DNA of 64,000 bases from Roseomonas fluvialis (GCF_022846615.1 NZ_AP025637.1:3745001-3809000); one strand, 5' to 3'; shown: positions 34,301-42,296, numbered from the stretch's first letter. Numbers and translations: made by a program. Notes: generated by a model from the letters alone, not told the origin.

Positions 34301-35398
34301 GGCGAGGAAGCCGCGCTGTGGACCACGCGCGGCGAGGATGCGGAAGCCCGCGTGATCGACCTGCGCCGCCGCGGCAATGAGGCGCAGACCGAACGCGATG
34401 CGCTGGCCGAAGCGCCGGAGGATGCCGGGGCGCGGCTGCGCGGTGCAGCCGCGATGCTGGCGGAATCCGAAGCCACCCATGCCGCCGCCGCCGCCGCCCT
34501 GGCGCAGGCCGAGGCGCGGCTGCGCGACACCGCCGATGCCCGCCGCCGGATCGACGCCGCCTTCGCCACGGCGCGCGAGAGCCAGGTGCGCGCCGAAGCT
34601 GCCGCCGAGGCCGCCGGGACCGCGGGCGAGGCGGTGGCGGCGCGGATCGCGGAGCGGCTCGGCGAGGATGCGGAATTGCCGGAGGCGCCGGATGAGTTGA
34701 CCGACGCGGCCGAGGACAAGGCGCGCCGCAAGGTCGAGCGCCTGGCGCGCGAACGCGAGGAGATGGGCCCGGTCAATCTGCGCGCCGAGATCGAGGTCGC
34801 GGAGATCGAGGAGCGCGTCGGCCAGATCACCGGCGACCGCGACGAGGTGCAGGCGGCGATCGCCAAGCTGCGCGGGTCGATCGGGCATCTGAACCGGGAG
34901 GGACGCGAACGCCTGCGCGAGGTGTTCGACCGCGTCGATGCCGAATTCCGGTCGCTGTTCACGAAGCTGTTCGGTGGCGGGCGCGCGCATCTGGCGCTGG
35001 TCGGGTCGGATGATCCGCTCGAGGCGGGGCTCGAGATCTATGCCGAGCCGCCAGGCAAGAAGCTCGCGACGCTGTCGCTGCTGTCGGGCGGCGAGCAGGC
35101 GTTGACGGCGCTGTCGCTGATCTTCGCGGTGTTCCGCTGCCAGCCCGCGCCCGTGTGTGTGCTGGACGAGGTGGATGCGCCGCTGGACGACGCCAATGTT
35201 GAACGCCTGTGCGACCTGCTGGACGCAATGGCGGCCGAGAGCGGCACGCGGTTCCTGGTTGTGACGCACCATCCGCTGACCATGGCGCGGATGCACCGTC
35301 TGTATGGCGTGACCATGCAGGAACGCGGCGTTTCGCGGCTGCTGAGCGTGGATCTCGGCCAAGCGGTCGAGATGGCGGAGGCGCCGGTCGCGGCCTGA
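31304..35398 (+). CDS. smc: chromosome segregation ATPase SMC
   Basis: A 1364-residue SMC that folds into a rod with an ATPase head and a hinge and compacts the chromosome with ScpA/ScpB (not in this window). The head halves are visible: Walker A GPNGCGKSN (63-71), the C-terminal signature LSGGEQALTALSL (about 1260) and Walker B LDEVDAPLDDAN (about 1285). The hinge spans about 626-750 (ILDQVGVPAGLEAALG region). The arms are extremely Ala/Glu/Arg-rich coiled coil, and the protein is some 150-200 residues longer than most bacterial SMCs. It starts with GTG, overlapping dsbA. The arm composition leaves huge open frames on both strands, which are not genes. Confidence 0.96.
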   Translation: MTDDGAPPPAPPGPEEEDGAPRSEAQRIASVRATLARIRIAGFKSFAEATVVEVRPGLTGIVGPNGCGKSNVVEALRWAMGETSAKAMRGGEMDDVIFAGTATRPGRNLAEVMLSLEDAEGLAPPPNHDQPELEIIRRINRGEGSNFRVNGKEVRARDVQTMFADIGSGARASAMVSQGRVSTLIQAKPEDRRQVLEEAAGIAGLRARKHEAELKLRQAETNLSRAEDLLGQLDTQRQGLQRQARQANRYRNLSGLVRQAEGEWLAILAARADAARRAADEQLASARTAVRAAEAEAEAAAIAAFEAEQAIPAPRTAEAAARTALERRRVEAEGLEAEERRAREALEAAEARLAQLRRDLSHAEGVLRDADTARERLAAEAEALAAVEGSLPARREAAQVALRAAAEAAQAAEAAAEAATIEAAEASARVQSAAEARSAAQARLARAQDAHARLLAEHEAAARTRIPTEARAEAAAEVTAADAALEAARTALEAAEAARAEAGERHAQSRRAAAEATTAATRAEVERRAAEDRLARITAQHAAMVADRDAALAEHIPPAEREAAAAALTAATEAVAQAAAALDQAEAMRAWAAAAHAEAARAATAAAGERARAQAEVSALTEVLTAREPGAAAPILDQVGVPAGLEAALGAALGEALESPSDEGGPRFWRVLPPLDGSAALPDGAVPLSRLVEAPAALARALSQIGLLPKGADGAAMQAALRPGQSLVTEDGALWRWDGHTARAGAPTPGAVRLAQRNALRAAEGRLDRAEAEAAAAEANRAAAAGREDEARSAEAAARDSRAAAEGRLNEARQADGALAARHARAESRLAAIAPQLERLAADRAEAEAAKDAAWAAEAALPDLPSLRRAAEEASAAESRAQAAEHAAREARRAAEHTARGARQHESTLATRAAEADSRLAALEPQLARLAAECAEADAALAEAVAQESALPDLDALRAAVAAARDALAAARAAEVTARSDIAALEAEGTRVAARRVAVGEEAALWTTRGEDAEARVIDLRRRGNEAQTERDALAEAPEDAGARLRGAAAMLAESEATHAAAAAALAQAEARLRDTADARRRIDAAFATARESQVRAEAAAEAAGTAGEAVAARIAERLGEDAELPEAPDELTDAAEDKARRKVERLAREREEMGPVNLRAEIEVAEIEERVGQITGDRDEVQAAIAKLRGSIGHLNREGRERLREVFDRVDAEFRSLFTKLFGGGRAHLALVGSDDPLEAGLEIYAEPPGKKLATLSLLSGGEQALTALSLIFAVFRCQPAPVCVLDEVDAPLDDANVERLCDLLDAMAAESGTRFLVVTHHPLTMARMHRLYGVTMQERGVSRLLSVDLGQAVEMAEAPVAA

Positions 35399-35414
35399 CC
35401 CGCGTCACGAAACT

Positions 35415-35434
35415 GTTCCAGTTTTGTTCTGGAA
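35415..35434 (+). promoter_or_regulatory. possible LexA (SOS) box GTTC-N7-GTTC
   Basis: GTTC (35415-35418), seven bases, then GTTC (35426-35429) matches the direct-repeat LexA box known in alphaproteobacteria. It overlaps a perfect inverted repeat TTCCAG/CTGGAA (35416-35421 and 35429-35434). The site lies 57 bp upstream of the VOC gene start and just after smc, in a locally AT-rich patch. A chance match is possible. Confidence 0.45.
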
Positions 35435-35485
35435 GATCGCGGCGCAGGGTGGCAGCATCGCCCCGGCTGAAGGGAGATCGCCACC

Positions 35486-35944
35486 ATGACCGTGCCACCC
35501 ATCCCGCCAGGCTACCCGGCGCTGACCCCGTATCTGTCGGTGTCCGACCCGGCCAGCGCCATCGCCTTCTACCAGAAGGCCTTCGGCGCCACCGAGCGGA
35601 TGCGCCTGATGATGCCCGACGGCAGCATCGGCCACGCCGAGATCGACATCGGCGACAGCGTGATGATGCTGGGCGGCGCCTGGCCGCAGATGGGCTTCGC
35701 GCCGCCGGACGGCGCGGCCGTGTCGGTCATGCTGCACCTGTATGTCGAGGACGCGGACGCGACCTTCGCCCGCGCGGTGGCGGCGGGCGCGACGGCGCTC
35801 TCGCCGGTCGAGACGAAGTTCTATGGAGATCGCAGCGGGTCCCTGCGCGATCCGTTCGGGCACCGCTGGAACGTCTCGACCCATGTCGAGGAGGTCAGCA
35901 CCGAGGAGGCGCAGCGGCGCATCGCTGACATGCCGCAGGAATAG
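35486..35944 (+). CDS. VOC superfamily protein (PhnB/glyoxalase-like)
   Basis: A 152-residue cytosolic protein with two beta-alpha-beta-beta-beta modules, as in PhnB-type VOC proteins. The N-terminal half shows LTPYLSVSDPASAIAFYQKA followed by FGATERMRLMMPDG and GHAEIDIGDSVMML; the C-terminal half has LHLYVEDADATFARAVAAGA and FYGDRSGSLRDPFGHRW. His and Glu in these strands may bind a metal. GGGAG eight to twelve bases upstream supports ATG 35486. Function is unknown; a SOS-type box upstream hints at damage control, which is speculative. Confidence 0.88.
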   Translation: MTVPPIPPGYPALTPYLSVSDPASAIAFYQKAFGATERMRLMMPDGSIGHAEIDIGDSVMMLGGAWPQMGFAPPDGAAVSVMLHLYVEDADATFARAVAAGATALSPVETKFYGDRSGSLRDPFGHRWNVSTHVEEVSTEEAQRRIADMPQE

Positions 35945-35989
35945 CGGCGCACGGTTGACGTCGGCGCGCCCGCGGCGCGTTCTGCAGCC

Positions 35990-37855
35990 ATGCCTGTCCG
36001 CCTGTTCGAACGCCTGGTCGACCCCGTCACGCCGCCGGGCGAGGCTGCCTCGCGCTTCCTCGGCGTGCCGGTGCCCGACCATGCGCCGCCGCGCAGCCTG
36101 CTGGGCTTCTACTGGCATTTCGCGCGGCAGGCGCGCGGGTTGTTCGGCGCGCTGTTCCTGGCCGGGCTCTGCGTCGCGCTGCTGGATGCGCTGATCCCGG
36201 TCTTCATCGGGACCCTGGTGTCGCTGCTGGCGGCGCATGGGCCGGAGGCGCTGTGGGACAATGCCTGGCACACGCTGGTGGGCATGGCAGTGGTGCTGCT
36301 GGTCGGGCGGCCGGTGGCGATCACCGCGCAGAACCTGATCACCCAGCAGGGCATCGTGCCGGCCGTCACCTCCATGATCCGCTGGCAGGCGCATTGGCAT
36401 GTCGTGCGCCAGGGCTGGGCCTTCTTCCAGGAGGATTTCGCGGGGCGGATCGCCACGCGCGTCATGCAGTCCGGCCCGGCGCTGCGCGAGAGCATCGTCC
36501 AGTCGGTCAACGCCGTCTGGTACATCCTGGTGTACGGCACCGGCGCGATGCTTTGGCTGGCGAGTGCAGACCTGTGGCTCGCCCTGCCGGTGCTGGTGTG
36601 GTTCGTGCTGTATGCGGTGCTGCTGCGGTTTCTCGTGCCGCGGCTGCGCGACCGGTCGCGCGCGGCGTCGGAAGCGCGCAGCGCGCTGACCGGGCGAGTC
36701 GTCGATTCCTACACCAACATCCTGACCGTGAAGCTGTTCGCCCGCGCGCGGGACGAGGACGCCTTCGTGCGCGAGGGGCTGCTCGGGCTGAACACCGCCT
36801 TCGGGCGGCAGGTGCGGCTGGTGACGCTCAACGGGCTGCTGCTTTCGGTGCTGAACGCGTCGTTGATGGTGGCGATCGCCACCGTGTCGGTGGTGCTGTG
36901 GCAGCGTGGGGAGATCGGCCTCGGCACGGTCGCCACCGCCCTGCCGATGGCCTGGCAGATCGCCAATATCTCCGGCTGGGTGGCGTTCAACGTCACCGCC
37001 ATCTTCGAGAATATTGGCGTGGTGCAGGAGAGCATGGGCTCGATCGCCGTGCCGCCCACCGCGGCCGACCCGCCCGATGCGAAGCCGCTGGACGTGACGC
37101 GGGGCGAGATCCGCTTCGACGACGTGCATTTCGCCTACGGTCGCACCGCCGGCGTGCTGCGCGGCTTCGACCTGGTGGTGAAGCCGGGCGAGCGCGTGGG
37201 GCTGGTAGGCCATTCCGGTGCCGGCAAGACCACCGCGGTGAACCTGCTGCTCCGCTTCTTTGCGCCGGAGCAGGGCCGCATCCTGGTCGATGGCCAGGAT
37301 GTCGCGACCGTGACGCAGGAAAGCCTGCGTGGCGCCGTGGGCATGGTCACGCAGGATACCGCGCTGCTGCACCGGTCGATCCGCGACAATATCCGCTATG
37401 GCCGCCCGGAGGCCACCGACACCATGGTCGAGGCCGCCGCGCGCCAGGCCCAGGCCCATGACTTCATCATGGCGCTGACCGACTGGCGTGGCCGGTCGGG
37501 CTACGACGCGCATGTGGGCGAGCGGGGCGTGAAGCTCTCCGGCGGGCAGCGCCAGCGCATCGCGATCGCGCGGGTGCTGCTGAAGGATGCGCCCATCCTG
37601 GTCCTGGACGAGGCGACCAGCGCGCTCGATTCGGAAGTGGAGGCCGCGATCCAGGAACAACTGGCAGCGCTGATGGCCGGCAAGACCGTCATCGCCATCG
37701 CGCACCGGCTGTCCACCATCGCGCGCATGGACCGCCTCGTGGTGCTGGACCACGGGCGGGTGGTCGAACAGGGCACGCATGCCGAATTGCTGGCGCTGGG
37801 TGGCGTGTATGCCGGACTGTGGGAACGGCAGTCCGGCGGCTTCGTGGAGGCTTAG
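35990..37855 (+). CDS. ABC exporter, fused membrane and ATPase domains
   Basis: A 621-residue half-transporter that would dimerise. Residues 1-340 contain about six membrane helices; residues 365-605 contain the nucleotide-binding domain. Visible motifs are Walker A GHSGAGKTTA (about 404-413), the Q-loop near MVTQD, signature LSGGQRQR, Walker B ILVLDEATSALD and the switch AHRLSTI. The family (MsbA/heavy-metal/multidrug-like exporters) moves lipids, drugs or peptides outward. It follows the VOC gene by 45 bp and may be read with it. The substrate cannot be deduced. Confidence 0.93.
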   Translation: MPVRLFERLVDPVTPPGEAASRFLGVPVPDHAPPRSLLGFYWHFARQARGLFGALFLAGLCVALLDALIPVFIGTLVSLLAAHGPEALWDNAWHTLVGMAVVLLVGRPVAITAQNLITQQGIVPAVTSMIRWQAHWHVVRQGWAFFQEDFAGRIATRVMQSGPALRESIVQSVNAVWYILVYGTGAMLWLASADLWLALPVLVWFVLYAVLLRFLVPRLRDRSRAASEARSALTGRVVDSYTNILTVKLFARARDEDAFVREGLLGLNTAFGRQVRLVTLNGLLLSVLNASLMVAIATVSVVLWQRGEIGLGTVATALPMAWQIANISGWVAFNVTAIFENIGVVQESMGSIAVPPTAADPPDAKPLDVTRGEIRFDDVHFAYGRTAGVLRGFDLVVKPGERVGLVGHSGAGKTTAVNLLLRFFAPEQGRILVDGQDVATVTQESLRGAVGMVTQDTALLHRSIRDNIRYGRPEATDTMVEAAARQAQAHDFIMALTDWRGRSGYDAHVGERGVKLSGGQRQRIAIARVLLKDAPILVLDEATSALDSEVEAAIQEQLAALMAGKTVIAIAHRLSTIARMDRLVVLDHGRVVEQGTHAELLALGGVYAGLWERQSGGFVEA

Positions 37856-37895
37856 GAAAAGCGCGGCATTCCGCGTGATTGTGCGGCGCACGCGC

Positions 37896-37924
37896 TTGAC
37901 AGTGGCATGGACCAACCGTAAAGC
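37896..37924 (+). promoter_or_regulatory. putative sigma70 promoter of the atp Fo operon
   Basis: A perfect -35 TTGACA (37896-37901) is followed after 17 bp by TAAAGC (37919-37924), 40 bp before the atpI start codon and after the ABC exporter stop. It is the best -35/-10 pair in this gap. Read by eye only. Confidence 0.5.
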
Positions 37925-37963
37925 GCGGCCTGCCTTCCGGCGGGGTCTCGCCAGGGAGCCAAG

Positions 37964-38254
37964 GTGAACGAACGCAACGGTTTCGACGAGAGGTTGCGGC
38001 AGGCGCGGGCCCGCGAAGGGCTCGACAAGCGTCCGGAAGGGCGTGGCAACCTGCCGCAGGGCCCCTGGGGGATCGGGTTGCGCGCGGGGGTCGAGGTGGT
38101 CTCGGCCCTGGGTGTGGGCATCGGGATCGGCTTCCTGCTGGACCGCTGGCTCGGCACCTGGCCTTGGCTTTTCCTGGTGTTCTTCGTCCTGGGCAGCTTG
38201 GCCGGGGTGGGGAACGTCTATCGGCTGTTCATGCCGCGCCCAGGTGGGAAATGA
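37964..38254 (+). CDS. atpI: ATP synthase protein I (AtpI)
   Basis: A 96-residue small membrane protein starting with GTG, with GGGAG nine bases upstream. The N-terminal 30 residues are charged, then two membrane helices follow (about 40-60 and 66-86) with GIGIGFLLDRWLGTWPW between. AtpI helps insert or assemble the c-ring. It heads the Fo cluster atpI-B-E-F'-F, where it is expected in alphaproteobacteria. Confidence 0.92.
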   Translation: MNERNGFDERLRQARAREGLDKRPEGRGNLPQGPWGIGLRAGVEVVSALGVGIGIGFLLDRWLGTWPWLFLVFFVLGSLAGVGNVYRLFMPRPGGK

Positions 38255-38296
38255 CGTTGGCGCGCCGCCGGCGCGACGCGAACGGGGGACCAGACG

Positions 38297-39052
38297 GTGG
38301 CGGTTGAAGGCAAGACGATCGACGCGCTGAGCCAGTTCGAGCTCTCTCCCGTCCTGGGCATCTTTGGCCATGCCGTGTCCTTCAGCCAGTCGAACCTGTT
38401 CATGGTGGTGGCCGTCGCGCTGACCTGGTTCCTGATGAAGGCGACCGCCGACCGCGGCGCGCTGGTCCCGGGCCGCCTGCAGGCGCTCGGCGAAAGCGCC
38501 TATGAATTCATCCAGGGCATGGTGCGCGACCAGGTCGGCGACGAGGGCAAGAAGTACTTCCCCTTCGTATTCTCGATCTTCATGTTCGTGCTGTTCGGCA
38601 ACCTGCTTGGCATGCTGCCCTACGCATTCACCTACACCTCGCACATCGCGGTCACGCTGACGCTGGCGGTGGTGGTGTGGGTGTCGGTCACCGTGGTGGC
38701 GCTGCAGCGCCACGGCACGCATTTCTTCTCCTACTTCTTCCCCGAGGGCGCGCCGACCTGGCTGGCGCCGATCATCATCCCGGTCGAGATCATCTCCTAC
38801 CTCTCCCGCATGGTGTCCCTCTCGGTCCGCCTGTTCGCCAACATGGTCGCCGGCCACGTCATGCTGAAGGTCTTCGCCACCTTCGTCGTGCTGCTGGGCG
38901 GTCTGGGCGCAGTCGGTCCCTTCGTCGCGGCCATGCCGCTGGCGGTGAATGTCGCCCTCGTGGGCTTCGAATTCCTGGTCGCGTTCCTGCAGGCCTATGT
39001 GTTTGCGATCCTGACCAGCATCTACCTGCACGACGCGGTGCACCTGCACTGA
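38297..39052 (+). CDS. atpB: ATP synthase Fo subunit a
   Basis: A 251-residue membrane subunit that forms the two proton half-channels against the c-ring. The essential Arg is in LSVRLFANMVAGHVML, and a conserved helix carries VALVGFEFLVAFLQAYVF near the C-terminus. N-terminal IDALSQFELSPV is typical of alphaproteobacterial subunit a. It starts with GTG 38297, 42 bp after atpI. All residues expected for a proton-driven enzyme are in place. Confidence 0.97.
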   Translation: MAVEGKTIDALSQFELSPVLGIFGHAVSFSQSNLFMVVAVALTWFLMKATADRGALVPGRLQALGESAYEFIQGMVRDQVGDEGKKYFPFVFSIFMFVLFGNLLGMLPYAFTYTSHIAVTLTLAVVVWVSVTVVALQRHGTHFFSYFFPEGAPTWLAPIIIPVEIISYLSRMVSLSVRLFANMVAGHVMLKVFATFVVLLGGLGAVGPFVAAMPLAVNVALVGFEFLVAFLQAYVFAILTSIYLHDAVHLH

Positions 39053-39123
39053 CCCGCCATGTGAACGGGGTGCGGTTGCACACGCGTACGTTCAGAACAT
39101 CCATGTGAAGAAGGACGAACATC

Positions 39124-39348
39124 ATGGAAGTCGCCGCCGCGAAGGCCCTTGGGGCCGGTATCGCCGTCATCGCGCTGTTCGGCGTGGGTCTGGGGATCGG
39201 CAATATCTTTTCCTCGCTGATCAACAGCGTGGCGCGCAACCCGGCCGCCCGTGACGTCGTGTTCCCGATCGGCATCCTGGGCTTCGCCCTGACGGAAGCC
39301 GTGGCGCTGTTCGCGCTGCTGATCGCCTTCCTCATCCTGTTCGCCTGA
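39124..39348 (+). CDS. atpE: ATP synthase Fo subunit c
   Basis: A 74-residue hairpin of two membrane helices that forms the rotating ring. Glu58 in [10 protein letters not shown] is the proton-binding carboxylate; the polar loop is ARNPAARD and the N-terminal helix has the glycine pattern GVGLGIG. No sodium-type ligand set is apparent. GAAGGA lies upstream of the ATG. A large hairpin follows the stop codon, which could raise the amount of this multi-copy subunit relative to downstream genes. Confidence 0.97.
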   Translation: MEVAAAKALGAGIAVIALFGVGLGIGNIFSSLINSVARNPAARDVVFPIGILGFALTEAVALFALLIAFLILFA

Positions 39349-39354
39349 CCCTTG

Positions 39355-39447
39355 CGCCCCGCCCGCCCATCCGGGCGGTGCGGGGCGTCAGCGGCGAGCT
39401 TTTGCCGCTGGAGCAGGACATCCGCCCTTGGTCGGATCGTGCTCCAG
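39355..39447 (+). promoter_or_regulatory. structured atpE-atpF' intercistronic region with three inverted repeats
   Basis: Right after atpE, 39355-39387 forms a 14-bp GC stem with one bulge and an ATCC loop. It is followed by CAGCGGC/GCCGCTG (39389-39395 and 39404-39410) and then CTGGAGCA/TGCTCCAG (39408-39415 and 39440-39447). The second and third stems share two or three bases and may be alternatives. No U-tract is present, so this looks like an mRNA processing or stability element rather than a terminator. Confidence 0.6.
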
Positions 39448-39466
39448 AGGCCAGGAGAGGACAGCG

Positions 39467-40069
39467 ATGCGCCGAATGATGTTCCTGGCGGCCCTGGCCG
39501 CCGCAGTGCCCGGCTTCGCGATCGCCGCGAGCACCTCGGCCGTTCCGGTCGAGGGCATGCCGCAGCTCGCCTTCGGCCATCCTGAGCAGGGCCGCCTGCT
39601 GGTCGGCCAGATCGTATGGCTGCTCCTGATCTTCGCGGCGCTGTACTTCCTGATGGCCAACATCGCGTTGCCGCGCGTCGGCGCCGTGATCGAAGGCCGC
39701 CACGCCCGCATCGCCGCCGACCTCGAAGCTGCGCAGGCGGCCAAGGCGGAAGCCGATGCCGCGATGGCCGCGCATCGTGCCGCGACCGAGGCAGCCCGCG
39801 CCGAGGCCCGCGCCGCCGTCGCCGGCGCCGTGCAGGCGGCGCAGGCCGATGCCGATGCGAAATCCGCCGTACTCGCCGCGCGCCTCAACAAGCAGATCGC
39901 GGATGCCGAGGCGCAGATCGACGCCGCCCGCGCCTCCGCCATGGGCGCGATCCGCGGCGTGGCGACCGACACGGCCGAGGCGCTGGTCGCCCGCCTGGTC
40001 GGCCGCGCCGACCGCGCCACCGTCGAAGCCGCCGTGGGCCGCGTGCTCGCCAGCAGCGGGAGGGCCTGA
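39467..40069 (+). CDS. atpF': ATP synthase Fo subunit b'
   Basis: A 200-residue peripheral-stalk subunit. It has an apparent N-terminal signal-like stretch (FLAALAAAVPGFAIAA), a membrane helix (about 45-70, GQIVWLLLIFAALYFLMAN), then a long Ala-rich helix ending near VGRADRATVEAAV. Bacteria with b and b' build a heterodimeric stalk. GGAGAGG upstream fixes ATG 39467. The stop overlaps the ATG of atpF (TGATG), so the two stalk subunits are made in step. Confidence 0.93.
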   Translation: MRRMMFLAALAAAVPGFAIAASTSAVPVEGMPQLAFGHPEQGRLLVGQIVWLLLIFAALYFLMANIALPRVGAVIEGRHARIAADLEAAQAAKAEADAAMAAHRAATEAARAEARAAVAGAVQAAQADADAKSAVLAARLNKQIADAEAQIDAARASAMGAIRGVATDTAEALVARLVGRADRATVEAAVGRVLASSGRA

Positions 40070-40554
40070 TGTCCGATCCGAAATTCTGGGTAGCCGTCTC
40101 CTTCTTCCTGTTCTTCGTCCTGCTGGGCAAGAAGATCTGGGGCGTGCTCACCAGCGCACTGGACAACAAGGCCGAGGGTATCCGCCGGCAGTTGTCCGAA
40201 GCCGCGGAACTGCGCAGCCAGGCCGAGCAGATGCTGGCCGCCGCCGAGGCCGAACGCACTGCCGCGGCACGTGAGGCCGAAGGTCTGCTGGCCCGTGCTC
40301 GCGCCGAGGCCGAGCGCTTGGCCGCCGCCGCCGCCGCCGAGGCGGAAGCTGCCGCCAAGCGCCGCGAACGGATGGCAATGGACCGCATCGCGGCCGCCGA
40401 GGCCTCGGCCGTTGCCGAGGTGCGCAACGCCGCCGCCGACATCGCCGGCGCCGCCGCACGGACGGTGATCTCGGAGACGCTCGACGCGACCGCCGATGGC
40501 GCCCTGGTGGACCAGTCGGTTGCAGACCTGCCCAAGGCGCTGCGCGCCGCCTGA
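40069..40554 (+). CDS. atpF: ATP synthase Fo subunit b
   Basis: A 161-residue peripheral-stalk subunit with one N-terminal membrane helix (WVAVSFFLFFVLLGKKIWG, about 7-25) and a long charged Ala/Glu/Arg helix that reaches to the F1 head. It is translationally coupled to atpF' and is the last gene of the Fo operon, followed 26 bp later by an intrinsic terminator. The F1 genes are elsewhere, as usual in this group. Confidence 0.95.
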   Translation: MSDPKFWVAVSFFLFFVLLGKKIWGVLTSALDNKAEGIRRQLSEAAELRSQAEQMLAAAEAERTAAAREAEGLLARARAEAERLAAAAAAEAEAAAKRRERMAMDRIAAAEASAVAEVRNAAADIAGAAARTVISETLDATADGALVDQSVADLPKALRAA

Positions 40555-40580
40555 ACCGCCGCGCATCGGTTGCGAAACAA

Positions 40581-40609
40581 GGCGCTGCCCGCAGGGGCGG
40601 CGCCTTTTT
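40581..40609 (+). terminator. intrinsic terminator of the atp Fo operon
   Basis: A 10-bp stem (GGCGCTGCCC and GGGCGGCGCC, one T-G pair) with a GCAG loop at 40581-40604 is followed by five T residues (40605-40609). It is the clearest intrinsic terminator in the window and lies 26 bp after atpF. Confidence 0.9.
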
Positions 40610-40681
40610 CATGCGCCCTCGCGGGCCTTTCGCTTTTCGCCGCCCTCGCTAGCATCCGCGCAGACGCAGGAGGACCATGAC

Positions 40682-42262
40682 ATGAAGACCAGGATGACCC
40701 TTGCCGCCGCGCTGCTCGCCTGCAGCACGCTCGCGGCGCAGGCCAATACCTTCCGCTGGGCCAATGACGGCGACGTCAACTCGATGGACCCCTATGCGCG
40801 GAACGAGACCTTCCTGCTGTCGTTCAACGCCAACATCTACGAACCGCTGGTGCGGCGGAACCGCCAGCTGCAGGTGGAACCCGCACTTGCCGTGCGGTGG
40901 GAACAGCCCTCGCCGACCGTCTGGCGCTTTCACCTGCGCGAGGGCGTGCGCTTTTCCGACGGCACGCCCTTCACCGCGGATGACGTGATCTTCTCCTATG
41001 AACGCGCCCGCGCGCAGGGGTCGAACATCTCCTCCGTCTTTGCCTCGGTGAAGGAAGCGCGCGCCGTATCGCCGACCATCGTCGAGTTCGAGACGACCCA
41101 GCCGAACCCGATCCTGATCGAGGAAATCACCACCTGGGGCATCATGTCGCGCGCCTGGGCGGAGCGGAACAACGCGACGCGCAGCGCCGACCTGACCACG
41201 CGCCAGGAGAACTTCGCGACCCGCAACGCGATGGGCACCGGGCCCTTCGTGCTGGCAAGCCGCGAACCCGACCGGCGCACCGTGCTCACGCCCAACCCGA
41301 CCTGGTGGGACCGGCCGGAGCACAACCTCACGCGCGTCGAATTCAACGTCATCGCCAATGACGCGACGCGCGTTGCGGCCCTCATCAGCAACGAAGTCGA
41401 CATGGTGTACACCGTGCCCCCGCAGGACACGGACCGCTTGTCGCGCACCGCCGGCATCCGCGTGCACCAGCAGGCGGAACTGCGCACGATCTACCTCGGC
41501 ATGGATCAGTCGCGCGACGAATTGCTGAAGTCCGACGTACGCGGCCGCAACCCCTTCCGCGACGTGCGCGTGCGCCGCGCCTTCCAGCTCGCGATCGACA
41601 ACGAGGCGATCGTGCGCACGGTCATGCGAGGCCAGGCGCGCGCCACCGGCCTCATGGTCGGCCCGGGCGTGAACGGGCACACCGATGCGCTCGATGCCGC
41701 GGCGCGCGTGCGGCCCAATGTCGAACAGGCACGCCGCCTGCTGGCCGAGGCCGGCTACCCCAACGGCTTCTCGGTCGGCATGGACTGCCCGAACGATCGC
41801 TATGTGAACGACGAGGCGATCTGCACCGCCGTGGTCGCCATGCTGGCGCGCGCGGGCATTCGCGTGCAGCTCAACGCCCAGACCCGCGCGCGCTACTTCG
41901 CCGAGATCCTGGCACCGCGCTACACCACGTCGTTCTTCATGCTCGGCTGGACGCCCGCGACCTACGACGCGCACAACGCGCTGTACAACCTGATGGGCAC
42001 GCGCGACGGGACGCGCGGCGTGTTCAATTCCGGCGGCTATTCCAACCCGCGCTTCGACACGCTGACCAACCAGATCGCGGTCGAGACCGACCGCACGCGC
42101 CGCCAGGCCCTGATGGACGAGGCGATGCGCCTGCATGCCGAGGAGGTCGGGCACATCCCGCTGCACCAGCAGGTGGTGATCTGGGCGGCCAGGCAGAACG
42201 TGACGCTGCAGCAGCTGGCGGATAACTGGTTCCCGCTCAGGCTCGTGCGGGTCGGGCAGTAA
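40682..42262 (+). CDS. ABC transporter solute-binding protein, family 5 (peptide/nickel type)
   Basis: A 526-residue periplasmic receptor with a signal peptide (about 1-20, ending AAQA). Family landmarks are FRWANDGDVNSMDPYARNE at the mature N-terminus, FHLREGVRFSDGTPFTADDV, NAMGTGPFVL and FRDVRVRRAFQLAIDNEAI. Such proteins bind di- and oligopeptides, opines or other amphiphiles. AGGAGG upstream supports ATG 40682. No permease or ATPase gene accompanies it, so its transporter is coded elsewhere. Confidence 0.94.
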   Translation: MKTRMTLAAALLACSTLAAQANTFRWANDGDVNSMDPYARNETFLLSFNANIYEPLVRRNRQLQVEPALAVRWEQPSPTVWRFHLREGVRFSDGTPFTADDVIFSYERARAQGSNISSVFASVKEARAVSPTIVEFETTQPNPILIEEITTWGIMSRAWAERNNATRSADLTTRQENFATRNAMGTGPFVLASREPDRRTVLTPNPTWWDRPEHNLTRVEFNVIANDATRVAALISNEVDMVYTVPPQDTDRLSRTAGIRVHQQAELRTIYLGMDQSRDELLKSDVRGRNPFRDVRVRRAFQLAIDNEAIVRTVMRGQARATGLMVGPGVNGHTDALDAAARVRPNVEQARRLLAEAGYPNGFSVGMDCPNDRYVNDEAICTAVVAMLARAGIRVQLNAQTRARYFAEILAPRYTTSFFMLGWTPATYDAHNALYNLMGTRDGTRGVFNSGGYSNPRFDTLTNQIAVETDRTRRQALMDEAMRLHAEEVGHIPLHQQVVIWAARQNVTLQQLADNWFPLRLVRVGQ

Positions 42263-42296
42263 GGGACGAGGGAGGCGCCGCCCCCCTCACCCCCCG

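Noticed and set aside
32092-34700. Dense imperfect GC-rich repeats in the smc arms
   Set aside because: They reflect Ala/Glu heptad coding, not a DNA repeat element.
31240-34962. 1240-residue open frame antisense to smc
   Set aside because: It is Ser/Ala/Arg-only low complexity produced by the GCC-GAG codon pattern of the coiled-coil arms; smc has full ATPase motifs on the other strand.
35405-39049. 1214-residue open frame antisense to the VOC, ABC exporter and atp genes
   Set aside because: His/Gln/Arg-rich mirror translation with no motif, covering at least four well-supported genes.
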